Position numbers and translations under genes: made by a program. Below are positions 33,001 to 41,301 of a stretch of DNA of 64,000 nucleotides, in pieces; the first letter of the stretch is position 1, and every line of letters starts with the position of its first letter. The notes under the pieces are model-generated. The model made no database searches. It worked only from the letters and a program-made list of their open reading frames with translations, and was not told where the DNA came from. Where the stretch lies: positions 62,001 through 126,000 of the forward strand of contig NZ_JBHMIM010000002.1 in assembly GCF_048060115.1 (NCBI RefSeq), written 5' to 3'. The DNA comes from Micromonospora_E sp048060115. Lineage in GTDB: Bacteria; Actinomycetota; Actinomycetes; Mycobacteriales; Micromonosporaceae.

Positions 33001-33966
33001 ATGACAGCGGTGACCACACCAACACCCGCGCGCCATGATCTGGCCGAGGTGGGGCACAGCGCAGCGACTCTGCGCGCCTTCCTGCACGGGTTGCCCGGCG
33101 TCGACCAGACCGGGGCGCAGCAGCGGGCCGCGATGCTCGGCACCCGTTCGGTCAAGACCACCGCCAAGGCGCAGGCGATCGATCTGGCGATCCGGATGGT
33201 CGACCTGACCACTCTGGAAGGCGCCGACACCCCCGGCAAGGTGCGGGCGCTGTGCGCCAAGGCCCGCCGCCCCGACCCGACCGACCCCGGCTGCCCGCCG
33301 GTTGCCGCAGTCTGCGTCTACCCGTCGATGGTGCCGACCGCCGCCGTGGCGCTCGCCGGTTCCGGCGTGCACCTGGCCAGCGTCGCCACCGCGTTCCCGT
33401 CCGGTCAGGCACCGCTGGCCGTCAAGTTGGCCGACACCGCCGCCGCCGTCGAGGCCGGCGCCGACGAGATCGACATGGTGATCAACCGGGGGGCGTTCCT
33501 CGCCGGCCGCTACCATGAGGTCTACGCCGAGATCGTCGCGGTCAAGCAGGCCTGCGGCGACGCCCACCTCAAGGTGATCCTGGAGACCGGTGAGCTGGCC
33601 ACCTACGACAACGTGCGCCGCGCCTCCTGGCTGGCGATGCTGGCCGGCGGCGACTTCATCAAGACCTCCACCGGCAAGGTGCCGGTCGCCGCGACCCTGC
33701 CGGTCACGTTGATCATGCTGGAGGCGGTCCGGGACTTCCATGCCGTCACCGGACGGCGCATCGGCGTCAAACCGGCCGGCGGCATCCGGACCACCAAGGA
33801 CGCCATCAAGTACCTGGTGCTGGTCAACGAGACCGCCGGCGGCGACTGGCTCACCCCCGACCTGTTCCGGTTCGGCGCCTCCACGCTGCTCAACGATTTG
33901 CTGATGCAGCGGGCCAAGCTGACCACCGGGGTCTACTCCGGTCCCGACTACGTCACCCTGGACTGA
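33001..33966 (+). CDS. deoC: Deoxyribose-phosphate aldolase
   Basis: 321 residues, class I aldolase barrel. The Schiff-base lysine is in DFIKTSTGKVPVAA (about residue 221); the proton-relay residues lie in EIDMVINRGAFLAGRYHEV and IGVKPAGGIRTTKDA. It splits 2-deoxyribose-5-phosphate into glyceraldehyde-3-phosphate and acetaldehyde. The N-terminal 45 residues are an extension common in actinobacterial DeoC. It is followed after three bases by an aldehyde dehydrogenase gene, which suggests direct oxidation of the acetaldehyde. ATG at 33001 is clear. Confidence 0.95.
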   Translation: MTAVTTPTPARHDLAEVGHSAATLRAFLHGLPGVDQTGAQQRAAMLGTRSVKTTAKAQAIDLAIRMVDLTTLEGADTPGKVRALCAKARRPDPTDPGCPPVAAVCVYPSMVPTAAVALAGSGVHLASVATAFPSGQAPLAVKLADTAAAVEAGADEIDMVINRGAFLAGRYHEVYAEIVAVKQACGDAHLKVILETGELATYDNVRRASWLAMLAGGDFIKTSTGKVPVAATLPVTLIMLEAVRDFHAVTGRRIGVKPAGGIRTTKDAIKYLVLVNETAGGDWLTPDLFRFGASTLLNDLLMQRAKLTTGVYSGPDYVTLD

Positions 33967-33969
33967 ACG

Positions 33970-35406
33970 ATGACCGTGTTCGACTATGCGCCCGCGCCCG
34001 AGTCCCGCTCGGTCGTCACCATCCGCGACTCGTACGGCCTGTTCATCGACGGCGATTTCGTCGACCCGACCGACGGTGGCGCGCTCAAGACCGTCAACCC
34101 GGCCACCGAGGAGGTCCTCGCCGAGGTCGCCGAGGCCGGCACGGGCGACGTCGACCGGGCGGTGGCCGCCGCGCGGGCCGCGTACCAACGGGTCTGGGGT
34201 CCGATGTCCGGCCGGGACAGGGCCAAGTACCTGTTCCGGATCGCCCGGGCGCTCGCCGAACGCAGCCGCGAGCTCGCGGTGCTCGAATCACTCGACAACG
34301 GCAAACCGATCCGCGAGTCCCGCGACGTCGACCTGCCGCTGGCCGCCGCGCACTTCTTCTACTACGCCGGCTGGGCCGACAAGCTGCCGTACGCCGGATT
34401 CGGCCCGGACCCCCGCCCGCTCGGCGTCGCCGGCCAGGTCATCCCGTGGAACTTCCCGCTGCTGATGCTGGCCTGGAAGATCGCCCCGGCGTTGGCCGCC
34501 GGCAACACCGTGGTGCTCAAGCCGGCCGAGACGACCCCGTTGACCGCGCTGCTGTTCGCCGAGATCTGCCAGCAGGCCGACCTGCCCCCCGGCGTGGTCA
34601 ACATCGTCACCGGGGCCGGTGCCACCGGGCAGGCCGTCGTAGGCCACGCCGGCGTCGACAAGGTCGCCTTCACCGGCTCCACCGAGGTCGGCCGGCAGAT
34701 CGCCCGTGCCGTCGCCGGCAGCCGTAAGAAGCTCACCCTGGAGCTGGGCGGCAAGGCCGCCAACATCGTCTTCGACGACGCCCCGATCGACCAGGCCGTC
34801 GAAGGCATCGTCGAGGGCATCTTCTTCAACCAGGGCCACGTCTGCTGCGCCGGCTCCCGGCTGCTGGTCCAGGAGTCGATCGCCGAGCCGCTGCTCGACG
34901 CGCTGAAACGGCGGATGGCGCGGCTGCGCGTCGGCGACCCGTTGGACAAGAACACCGACGTCGGGGCGATCAACTCGGCCGCCCAGCTGCACCGGATCCG
35001 CACCCTGGCCGCTGCCGGCACCGACGAGGGCGCGCAGGCCTGGTCCCCGCCGTGCGAGCTGCCCGAGCAGGGCTTCTGGTTCGCGCCGACCATCTTCACC
35101 GGGGTCAGCCAGGCGCACCGGATCGCCCGGGAGGAGATCTTCGGCCCGGTGCTGTCCGTGCTGACCTTCCGCACCCCGGACGAGGCCATCGCAAAGGCCA
35201 ACAACACGCCGTACGGGCTGTCCGCCGGGATCTGGTCGGACAAGGGTTCCCGGATCCTGTGGGCCGCCGACCGGCTGCGCGCCGGGGTGGTGTGGGCGAA
35301 CACGTTCAACAAGTTCGATCCGACGTCGCCGTTCGGTGGCTACAAGGAGTCGGGCTACGGCCGCGAGGGCGGCCGGCACGGGCTGGAGGCGTACCTCGAT
35401 GTCTGA
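33970..35406 (+). CDS. Aldehyde dehydrogenase (active subunit of the deoC operon)
   Basis: 478 residues with full ALDH features: PWNFPLLMLAWKIAPALAAG (NAD-binding side), KPAETTPLTAL, FTGSTEVGRQ, the general-base glutamate in LTLELGGKAANIV, and catalytic cysteine in FFNQGHVCCAGSR (about residue 291), then EEIFGPVLSVL. It oxidises an aldehyde with NAD(P); acetaldehyde from DeoC is the probable substrate. It starts three bases after deoC and overlaps the next gene by eight bases, so all three are one operon. Confidence 0.94.
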   Translation: MTVFDYAPAPESRSVVTIRDSYGLFIDGDFVDPTDGGALKTVNPATEEVLAEVAEAGTGDVDRAVAAARAAYQRVWGPMSGRDRAKYLFRIARALAERSRELAVLESLDNGKPIRESRDVDLPLAAAHFFYYAGWADKLPYAGFGPDPRPLGVAGQVIPWNFPLLMLAWKIAPALAAGNTVVLKPAETTPLTALLFAEICQQADLPPGVVNIVTGAGATGQAVVGHAGVDKVAFTGSTEVGRQIARAVAGSRKKLTLELGGKAANIVFDDAPIDQAVEGIVEGIFFNQGHVCCAGSRLLVQESIAEPLLDALKRRMARLRVGDPLDKNTDVGAINSAAQLHRIRTLAAAGTDEGAQAWSPPCELPEQGFWFAPTIFTGVSQAHRIAREEIFGPVLSVLTFRTPDEAIAKANNTPYGLSAGIWSDKGSRILWAADRLRAGVVWANTFNKFDPTSPFGGYKESGYGREGGRHGLEAYLDV

Positions 35407-36271
35407 CGGTGCTCAGGTGACGGCGGGCGGCGCGGCGAGTTCGGCCGGTGCCACCCGGTTGGCCGTACGCAAGACGTACAAGCTGTTCATCGGCGGGAAG
35501 TTCCCGCGCAGCGAGTCGGGACGGACGTACCAGGTGCAGGACTCCAACGTGGCACTCGCCTCCCGCAAGGACGCCCGCGACGCGGTGGTCGCCGCCCGGG
35601 CCGCAGTCAAGGGCTGGTCGGGCGCGACCGCGTACAACCGGGGTCAGATCCTCTACCGGGTCGCGGAGATGCTGGAGGGCCGGCGCGAGCAGTTCGTGGC
35701 GCTCGGCGAGCCGGCCGACGAGGTGGACGCGGCGATCGACCGCTGGGTCTGGTACGCCGGCTGGCCGGACAAACTTTCCCAGGTGTACGGCGGTGCGAAC
35801 CCGGTCGCCGGCCCGTACTTCAACCTGTCCGCGCCGGAGCCGACCGGCGTGGTCGGCGTCGTCGCACCGGCGCAGCCGTCGCTGCTCGGCCTGGTCAGCG
35901 TCGTCGCCCCGGTGATCGTCAGCGGCAACACCGCGGTGGTGCTGGCGTCACCGGTCCGGCCGCTGGCCGCCGTCACCCTGGCCGAGGTGCTGGCCACCAG
36001 CGACCTGCCCGCCGGGGTGGTGAACATCCTGACCGGCGCGGTCGCCGAGACGGCACCGTGGCTGGCCTCGCACCTGGACGTCAACGCGCTGGACCTGACC
36101 GGGGTGACCGACCCGGAGTTGGCCGTCGAGCTGGAGCAGGCCGCCGCCGGCAACCTCAAGCGGGTGCTGCGCCCGGCCGACGGGCCGACCGACTGGCGTG
36201 CCGACCCGGGCACCCGGCGGATGACGGCGTTCCTGGAGACCAAGACCGTCTGGCACCCCAAGGGCAGCTGA
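35399..36271 (+). CDS. Truncated aldehyde dehydrogenase-like protein lacking the catalytic cysteine
   Basis: 290 residues. It aligns with the N-terminal, cofactor-binding part of ALDH (KLFIGGKFPRSESGRTY, DAVVAARAAVKGWSGATAYN, GVVGVVAPAQPSLLGLVSVV, PAGVVNILTG). It then departs near where the catalytic loop should be: no ELGGK, no Gln-Gly-x-x-Cys. So it cannot be an active ALDH by itself. The open frame is intact and overlaps the active ALDH by eight bases, which argues for a conserved partner subunit, not a decayed gene. Such ALDH pairs next to deoC are known to me in other actinobacteria. ATG at 35399 is chosen. Confidence 0.85.
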   Translation: MSDGAQVTAGGAASSAGATRLAVRKTYKLFIGGKFPRSESGRTYQVQDSNVALASRKDARDAVVAARAAVKGWSGATAYNRGQILYRVAEMLEGRREQFVALGEPADEVDAAIDRWVWYAGWPDKLSQVYGGANPVAGPYFNLSAPEPTGVVGVVAPAQPSLLGLVSVVAPVIVSGNTAVVLASPVRPLAAVTLAEVLATSDLPAGVVNILTGAVAETAPWLASHLDVNALDLTGVTDPELAVELEQAAAGNLKRVLRPADGPTDWRADPGTRRMTAFLETKTVWHPKGS

Positions 36272-36279
36272 CCGAGCGG

Positions 36280-36474
36280 TCAGGCCGGTTCGGAGACCGG
36301 CTCCGGGTCGCCGTCCGGATCGTCGAAGATCGGGGTCTCGGGGATCGGCGCTGGCTCGACCGGGGCCGGCGGCAGCGTGTCCGGAGTGTCCGGGGACAGC
36401 TCCCCCGGGTCGTCCGGCACCGGTGCGGTCGGATCCATCGGCGGGTACGTCTCGGGGGCCGCAGGCTGCATCAT
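36280..36474 (-). CDS. Small proline-rich acidic protein
   Basis: 64 residues from ATG 36474, which has GAAAGG eight bases upstream. About a third of the residues are proline and many are Asp/Glu (DPTAPVPDDPGELSPDTPDT). No fold, signal or membrane segment is visible and no family is recognised. It converges with the ALDH-like gene, whose stop is nine bases away, and a CCGG-rich hairpin in its 3-prime part (about 36293-36310) could stop both transcripts. It may be an unstructured protein of unknown role. Confidence 0.6.
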   Translation of the reverse strand: MMQPAAPETYPPMDPTAPVPDDPGELSPDTPDTLPPAPVEPAPIPETPIFDDPDGDPEPVSEPA

Positions 36475-36563
36475 GATCGGACCTTTCCCGATTCGGGCCG
36501 GTGGTAATCCTTCGACCGATGCCTGCCTGATGAGCCGTCGGACGCTGTGCGGAGCTTCGGCGG

Positions 36564-37169
36564 TCACTCCAGGGCGAAGGTGCCGGTCGCGATCTCACCG
36601 ACCGGTTCGTAGGTGCTCAGCACCACGCCGGTGGTGGAGACCGAGTTGGCGACCAGCTTCAGCGCGGTGGGCACGGTGCCGTCGCCGAACAGCCGCTTTC
36701 CGCCGCCGACCAAGACCGGGAAGGTCCAGGTCCGGAACTGGTCGACCAGTCCGTGCCGCAGCAGGGTCTGCAGGAGATCGCTGCTGCCGTGCACCTGCAG
36801 TTCGGGGCCGTCGGCGCGCTTGAGCGCGGCGACACCCTCAGCCGCGTCGCCGTCGATCAGCACCGAGTTGCGCCAGCTCAACGTCGGCCGACTGCGGGAG
36901 GCCACGTACTTGGTCGCGTCGTTGAGCGGCTTGGCCTCCTCCTCCGGGGCGTTCGGCCAGTGAGCGGCGAAGATGTCGTACGTACGCCGGCCGAGCACCA
37001 GGTCGAACGGGACGCCCATGGTCTGGCCCATGGCCTGGCCCATCAGCTCGTCCCAGTAGTTCACCGACCAGCCGCCGTGGGCGAAGTCGCCGCCGTCCTC
37101 CTCGGGGCCGCCAGGGGCCTGCATGACCCCGTCGAGGGTGAGGAACGTGGTGACGATCAACTTGCGCAT
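36564..37169 (-). CDS. Dihydrofolate reductase-like (RibD C-terminal domain) protein
   Basis: 201 residues. The family start RKLIVTTFLTLDGVMQAPGG, LVLGRRTYDIFAAHWP, KYVASRS, a central LQVHGSSDLLQTLL and VLVGGGKRLFGDG are all visible. These YyaP/YwjB-like proteins have the NADPH-binding fold of DHFR and RibD, but their substrate is mostly unknown. It is the last gene of a minus-strand operon with ArsR-type and SRPBCC genes, a frequent grouping in actinobacteria. Confidence 0.9.
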   Translation of the reverse strand: MRKLIVTTFLTLDGVMQAPGGPEEDGGDFAHGGWSVNYWDELMGQAMGQTMGVPFDLVLGRRTYDIFAAHWPNAPEEEAKPLNDATKYVASRSRPTLSWRNSVLIDGDAAEGVAALKRADGPELQVHGSSDLLQTLLRHGLVDQFRTWTFPVLVGGGKRLFGDGTVPTALKLVANSVSTTGVVLSTYEPVGEIATGTFALE

Positions 37170-37205
37170 CTTGGTGACAGCCTTTCGGATAGGTGGTGGT
37201 GGTGG

Positions 37206-37964
37206 TCAGGAGATCGGAAGCTGGTCCAGCCACTGCTGCCAGGACTGCTCGGTGTCGACCGGCTCGGCGACGCTGTCGAAGACGTGGTGGCTGAGGAACA
37301 GCGCGTTGCCCTGCTCCGGGCCGGAGTGGATGAAGCGGTAGAGCCCACCGGCGGTGCGTACGCCGAGGAAGGCCGACGGCGTACTGAGGTCGACGACGCC
37401 GTCGATCGGCGCGGTGCCGGGCACGGTGAGCCGCACCGGCGTGCCTTCGGCGATCGGGTGGGTCACGCCGAGGGCCGCCGCGACCGCCGGCCAGATCTGC
37501 TCCGGGTCGCCGGCCCCCGGTCGGACGACCGTGACCGGGGTCGCGGTCCGCCCCGGGAAGTGCCGCAGGTACGCGGCGAGGGTGCGCAGGTAGAGGTCCC
37601 AGCCGACCTTCATCGCCTCGTATTCGGTCTCCCAGTTGTCGCCGAGCACGCCGCTCTGCACCATGCGCAGCACCGTGCTGCCATGGTCGCGGCCCTCGAT
37701 GAGGTACTCGGTCGCCATGAAGGATCCGTCGTCGGCGGTCGGGGTCCGGTCGGCGAAGCGCTTGCCCGGCTCCCAGCCGACGATGGTCGCCTCGTCGGTG
37801 TGCCCGGCGAGGGTGAGTCGCGTGGTGCCGCCCTCGCGTGGCTCGATCTCGCTGCGGCCCATGAACCAGGAGTCGAGTCCGGGGCCGGTGGCGATGGCGT
37901 CCCAGACCTGCTCCGGCGTTGCCGGCAGCTCGATCTCCTTGCGTACCTCGAATTCGTGTCCCAT
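37206..37964 (-). CDS. SRPBCC (AHSA1-type) domain protein
   Basis: 252 residues. The N-terminal 140 residues are an AHSA1/START-like domain (KEIELPATPEQVWDAIATG, WFMGRSEIEPREGG, GWEPGKRFADRT, DNWETEYEAMKVGWD). The remaining 110 residues form a second, less conserved domain. These proteins have a hydrophobic cavity and are commonly controlled by an ArsR repressor encoded beside them, as here (six-base gap). The ligand is unknown. Confidence 0.9.
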   Translation of the reverse strand: MGHEFEVRKEIELPATPEQVWDAIATGPGLDSWFMGRSEIEPREGGTTRLTLAGHTDEATIVGWEPGKRFADRTPTADDGSFMATEYLIEGRDHGSTVLRMVQSGVLGDNWETEYEAMKVGWDLYLRTLAAYLRHFPGRTATPVTVVRPGAGDPEQIWPAVAAALGVTHPIAEGTPVRLTVPGTAPIDGVVDLSTPSAFLGVRTAGGLYRFIHSGPEQGNALFLSHHVFDSVAEPVDTEQSWQQWLDQLPIS

Positions 37965-37970
37965 CGCGGG

Positions 37971-38576
37971 TCAGCCTTCCTGCGGTTCGTCGGTGCTGGT
38001 GCTGGTGCTGGGGTGCAGGGCGACGACCAGCCGGTGCGGCCGGCCGCCGGGGGTCGTCTCATCGTGGTATCTGCCGACGAGCGCGGTGACCGTGTTGGCC
38101 AACTCCTCGGCGAACGCGGCCCGGTCGGCAGCCGAGGCGAAGCGGATCTCGCCGTCGATCGCGAAGGTGGCGACCCGCTTGTCCACCCGGTCCGCGCCGG
38201 TGATCAGGGATCCGACGTCGCGGACCAGGCGGGCGGCGACGGCGAGCAGCCAGCGGGCGGAGAGCCGGTCCGGTGCGCGGGCCGGATCCGGTGCGACGGT
38301 GGCGAGGGCGGCCGGTGAGATCACGTACGAACCGGCGGTGGCCTGCATGACCCGCTCGGTGACGTTGCCCTTGCGCCGCTGCTCGACGAGCTCGATGAGG
38401 CCGTGCTGCTCCAACGCCTTCAGGTGGTAGTTGACCTTCTGCCGGGCCAGCCCGACCCGGCCGGCGAGCATGGTCGCCGAGGCGGGTTCGGCCAGCTCGG
38501 CGAGGAGCCGGGCCCGGATCGGGTCGAGTGAGGCCTCGGCGGCGGCCGGGTCTTCGATCACCGCTACGTCCAACAT
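37971..38576 (-). CDS. ArsR-family winged-helix regulator
   Basis: 201 residues from ATG 38576. The helix-turn-helix is at about 14-80: DPIRARLLAELAEPASATML, GRVGLARQKVNYHLKALE and the wing GLIELVEQRRKGNVTER. The C-terminal part lacks the metal-binding cysteines of ArsR and resembles regulators paired with SRPBCC proteins. It probably represses its own operon. A TTGACA box on the minus strand ends at about 38604, 28 bases before the start. An in-frame ATG at 38588 is possible. Confidence 0.88.
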   Translation of the reverse strand: MLDVAVIEDPAAAEASLDPIRARLLAELAEPASATMLAGRVGLARQKVNYHLKALEQHGLIELVEQRRKGNVTERVMQATAGSYVISPAALATVAPDPARAPDRLSARWLLAVAARLVRDVGSLITGADRVDKRVATFAIDGEIRFASAADRAAFAEELANTVTALVGRYHDETTPGGRPHRLVVALHPSTSTSTDEPQEG

Positions 38577-38654
38577 GCCGATCAACATCTCACCGACGAT
38601 TATTTTTGTCAAGACAGATCTTATGTTCGGCTGGCGGCCGGACGACCCGGCAGC

Positions 38655-38799
38655 GTTGGGCCCTTCCACCCCCGCCCTACGAAGGCGCCTGGTCGGCCGA
38701 CGCGGCGACTACCGGGTCCTGTACGAGATCGATGATGAGCAGCGCGTGGTCACCGTCACGGCCGTCGAGCACCGTGGCGGTGCGTACCGGTCCCGGTGA
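38655..38799 (+). pseudogene. RelE/ParE-family toxin fragment, frameshifted
   Basis: The last 33 codons read RRGDYRVLYEIDDEQRVV then TVTAVEHRGGAYRSR, the typical C-terminal half of RelE toxins. Just before it, in another frame, PPPPYEGAWSA is the usual preceding segment; adding one C near 38698 joins them into EGAWSARRGDYRVLY. The N-terminal 40-50 residues are not found, and no antitoxin gene is next to it. It is a dead remnant lying divergently upstream of the ArsR gene. Confidence 0.65.
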
Positions 38800-39049
38800 C
38801 CTTGTCGACGAAGGTCATCCAAGCAAACCCGGTGGGCCCGACGACTCAGGTCAGCAGCCCGTAGCGCCCGTTAGCGGATCTCGACGCAACGTTCGTGCAC
38901 CTCCGGTAGCGGCGGCGGCGCGGCGGCAGCAGCTTCGATCCCGGAGGAAGACACAGCCGTGGACGAGACGCTTGTCGCCGTGCCGCAGAGCCCGATCCAC
39001 ATTAGCTCGATGGCCGCCGGGCCCAAGGTGAACAGTCGACCAACGCGAG

Positions 39050-40036
39050 TCAACTCGCGGCCAGAGCCGGCAGGACGACCTGCTCCAACACCGCCACCGG
39101 GGTACGCCACTGCTCGGGGTCGTCATAGTTGCCGGCGGTCACGGCGACCACGAGGTCGAGGTCGGGCAGGATCATCACCCGCTGACCGCCGTTGCCCATC
39201 GCCGATGCCATCCGATGGTCGGCGACTGTTTCGAGATACCAGTGGTAGCCGTACTCGGCCCCCCAACTGGTCGGTAGCCGCGGCTGGAGCATGTCGCTGA
39301 TCCAGCTGGCCGGGACGATCTGCCGGCCGTTGCAGGCCCCGTTCGCCAGCACCAGTTCGCCGATCCGGGCCAGGCTGCGCGGGCTGAGCCGCAGGCCGGA
39401 CGAGGGCGAGGCCACCCCGTCCTCGCCCGTCATCCACTGGAACCGCTCGACGCCGATCGGCGCGAACAACTTCTCCCGGCCGTACGCCGGCAAGGGCTGC
39501 CCGGCACCGTCGGCGATCAGCTTGCCGAGCAGCGCCGTGGCACCACCGCAGTAGACCCAGTTCTCACCGGGCGGGCCGACGATCGGCCGCTCCAGGACGT
39601 ACCGGTAGCGGTCCGGGGCCAACTCCATGGCGATCTCGCCGTTCGCCGGACTGTCGTACGGGATGTCCTCGCGCCACTGCAGCCCGAGCGACATGGTCAG
39701 CGCGTGCTCGACGGTCAGCCTGGCCCGATCCGGGTCGGCCGCCAGGTCCGGGTACTCGGGAAACCCGCCCAGCAGCGGCTCCGCCGGGGCCGGCACCAGC
39801 CCGTCGCCGAGCGCGATGCCGTACAGCAGACAGGTGACGCTCTTGCTGACCGACCGCAGGTCGTGCAGCGTCGTCGGGCCGAAGCCGACCGGCCCCAGCG
39901 GGTGCTCCCAGGAGAAGTCCTCACCGGTGCCGTAACGCTCCAGCAGGGTCTGGCCGCCGCGCACCACCACCGCCGCGTGCAGTCCGTCCACCTGGCCGGC
40001 CGCCACCGCCTCGGCCAGCAGCTCACGCATCCGCAT
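39050..40036 (-). CDS. Serine hydrolase, class C beta-lactamase family
   Basis: 328 residues. The nucleophile motif SVSK lies in LHDLRSVSKSVTCLLYG (about residue 67). The middle has LTVEHALTMSLGLQW, the second motif region reads NWVYCGGATALLG (Tyr present, Asn replaced), and the C-terminal MGNGGQRVMILPDLDLVV supplies the last motif region. No signal peptide, so it is cytosolic and more likely an esterase or peptidase than a resistance enzyme. GAGGA lies eight bases before ATG 40036; ATG 40042 and 40030 are alternatives. It follows the oxidoreductase gene on the same strand. Confidence 0.88.
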   Translation of the reverse strand: MRMRELLAEAVAAGQVDGLHAAVVVRGGQTLLERYGTGEDFSWEHPLGPVGFGPTTLHDLRSVSKSVTCLLYGIALGDGLVPAPAEPLLGGFPEYPDLAADPDRARLTVEHALTMSLGLQWREDIPYDSPANGEIAMELAPDRYRYVLERPIVGPPGENWVYCGGATALLGKLIADGAGQPLPAYGREKLFAPIGVERFQWMTGEDGVASPSSGLRLSPRSLARIGELVLANGACNGRQIVPASWISDMLQPRLPTSWGAEYGYHWYLETVADHRMASAMGNGGQRVMILPDLDLVVAVTAGNYDDPEQWRTPVAVLEQVVLPALAAS

Positions 40037-40116
40037 CGTCATGTCCTCGTCGCATGGATCCCGACCATATGCCGGCTGGTCGACCGCCGCTGCCCCGTCC
40101 GACCCGCGGCGCAGGA

Positions 40117-41106
40117 TCATACGGTCACGACGACCTTCGCGCGGGCGTGTTCGGTCTCGACGTACCGGATGGCGGCGGCCGCCTCGCTCAACTGGAACGT
40201 CCGGTCGATCATCGGCGTCAGCTTGCCGGCCTCGGCCAGCTCCCGCAGCGTCGCCAGATTGGCCCGGCTGCGCACCGCCATCGGTGCGACGATGCGCTGC
40301 CGGACGAAGCCGGCCACCATCCGGGCCCGGATGAACAGCGCCAACGGCCCGAGCAGGCTGCCGCCGGTCGACACCCCGCCACCGCACAACACCAGCGTCC
40401 CGTCCCGGGTAAGCACCCGCCGGCAGTCGGCCAGCGACCGGTTCCCGACCAGGTCGAGCAGCACGTCGTAGCGGTGGCCAGCCTGGACCGCATCGGGACG
40501 GGTGAAGTCCTCGCGGGTGTAGTCGACGATGTGGTCCGCGCCGGCCGAGCGCACCAGATCCACGTTGCCGGCCCGGCACACCCCGGTCACCTGCGCCCCG
40601 AACGCCTTGGCCAACTGCACGGCGAACAGGCCCACCCCGCCGGAGGCACCGTTGATCAGGACATGCTGCCCCGCGCGCAGTCGGGCGCCATCGCGCAGGC
40701 AGATGAGCGCGGTGTTGCCGGCCAGCGGGATCGCCGCCGCCTGCGCGAAGCTCAGGTTCGCCGGCTTCGGCTCGACCAGGTCCGCGGCGACGATCGCGTA
40801 CTCGGCGAACGTCGCGGCAGTTTCGCCGTACACCTCGTCACCGGGGCGGAATCGGGTCACTCCCGGGCCGACGGCCTCGACCCGGCCGGCGAAGTCCCGG
40901 CCCAGGACCTTGACGTCGGGCCGGCGCAGCCCGAACGACAACCGGGCCACGTACGGGTCGCCGCGCATGATGTGCCAGTCGTACGCGTTGACCGAGCTGG
41001 CCTGCACCCGCACCAGCACCTCGCCGTCGCCGGGGGTCGGGGTGTCGACGTCGCACAACTTCAGGACGTCGGGTGAGCCGTACCGGTCCTGCGTCATCGC
41101 CTTCAT
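40117..41106 (-). CDS. NADPH-dependent quinone oxidoreductase-like medium-chain dehydrogenase
   Basis: 329 residues of the MDR superfamily. N-terminal GroES-like domain (GEVLVRVQASSVNAYDWHIM, VLGRDFAGRVEAVGPGVTRF), nucleotide-binding loop LINGASGGVGLFAVQLAKAF and IVDYTREDF. No zinc-ligand cysteines appear, so it belongs with zinc-free quinone or enoyl reductases. The C-terminal LSEAAAAIRYVETEHARAKVVV is typical. It is 80 bases upstream of the serine hydrolase gene and may be co-transcribed with it. Confidence 0.92.
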   Translation of the reverse strand: MKAMTQDRYGSPDVLKLCDVDTPTPGDGEVLVRVQASSVNAYDWHIMRGDPYVARLSFGLRRPDVKVLGRDFAGRVEAVGPGVTRFRPGDEVYGETAATFAEYAIVAADLVEPKPANLSFAQAAAIPLAGNTALICLRDGARLRAGQHVLINGASGGVGLFAVQLAKAFGAQVTGVCRAGNVDLVRSAGADHIVDYTREDFTRPDAVQAGHRYDVLLDLVGNRSLADCRRVLTRDGTLVLCGGGVSTGGSLLGPLALFIRARMVAGFVRQRIVAPMAVRSRANLATLRELAEAGKLTPMIDRTFQLSEAAAAIRYVETEHARAKVVVTV

Positions 41107-41301
41107 CGCTGGATCTCCTCACTGGGGGTTCGCTTGTGCCACAGCATGTCGGCGCGCGCCGGGGTGGCGCGTCGGCGCGGCGACGACACCGCGCCTGCTC
41201 CCCGCGGGGCAGCGGCCCGGCCGATCTACTCCGCCGGGCGTACGCCGGGCTGCCTCCGTCGGGGCTGCCGCCCTGCACGCCGACCGGCCTACAGTGCGCA
41301 C

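Noticed and set aside
36753..38318. Long plus-strand open frame opposite the DHFR-like, SRPBCC and ArsR genes
   Set aside because: It spans three well-supported minus-strand genes and has no recognisable sequence.
38800..39049. Possible small minus-strand protein (VGRLFTLGPAAIELMW..) between the RelE remnant and the serine hydrolase
   Set aside because: No ribosome site, no family resemblance, and the reading depends on a start inside the neighbouring gene.
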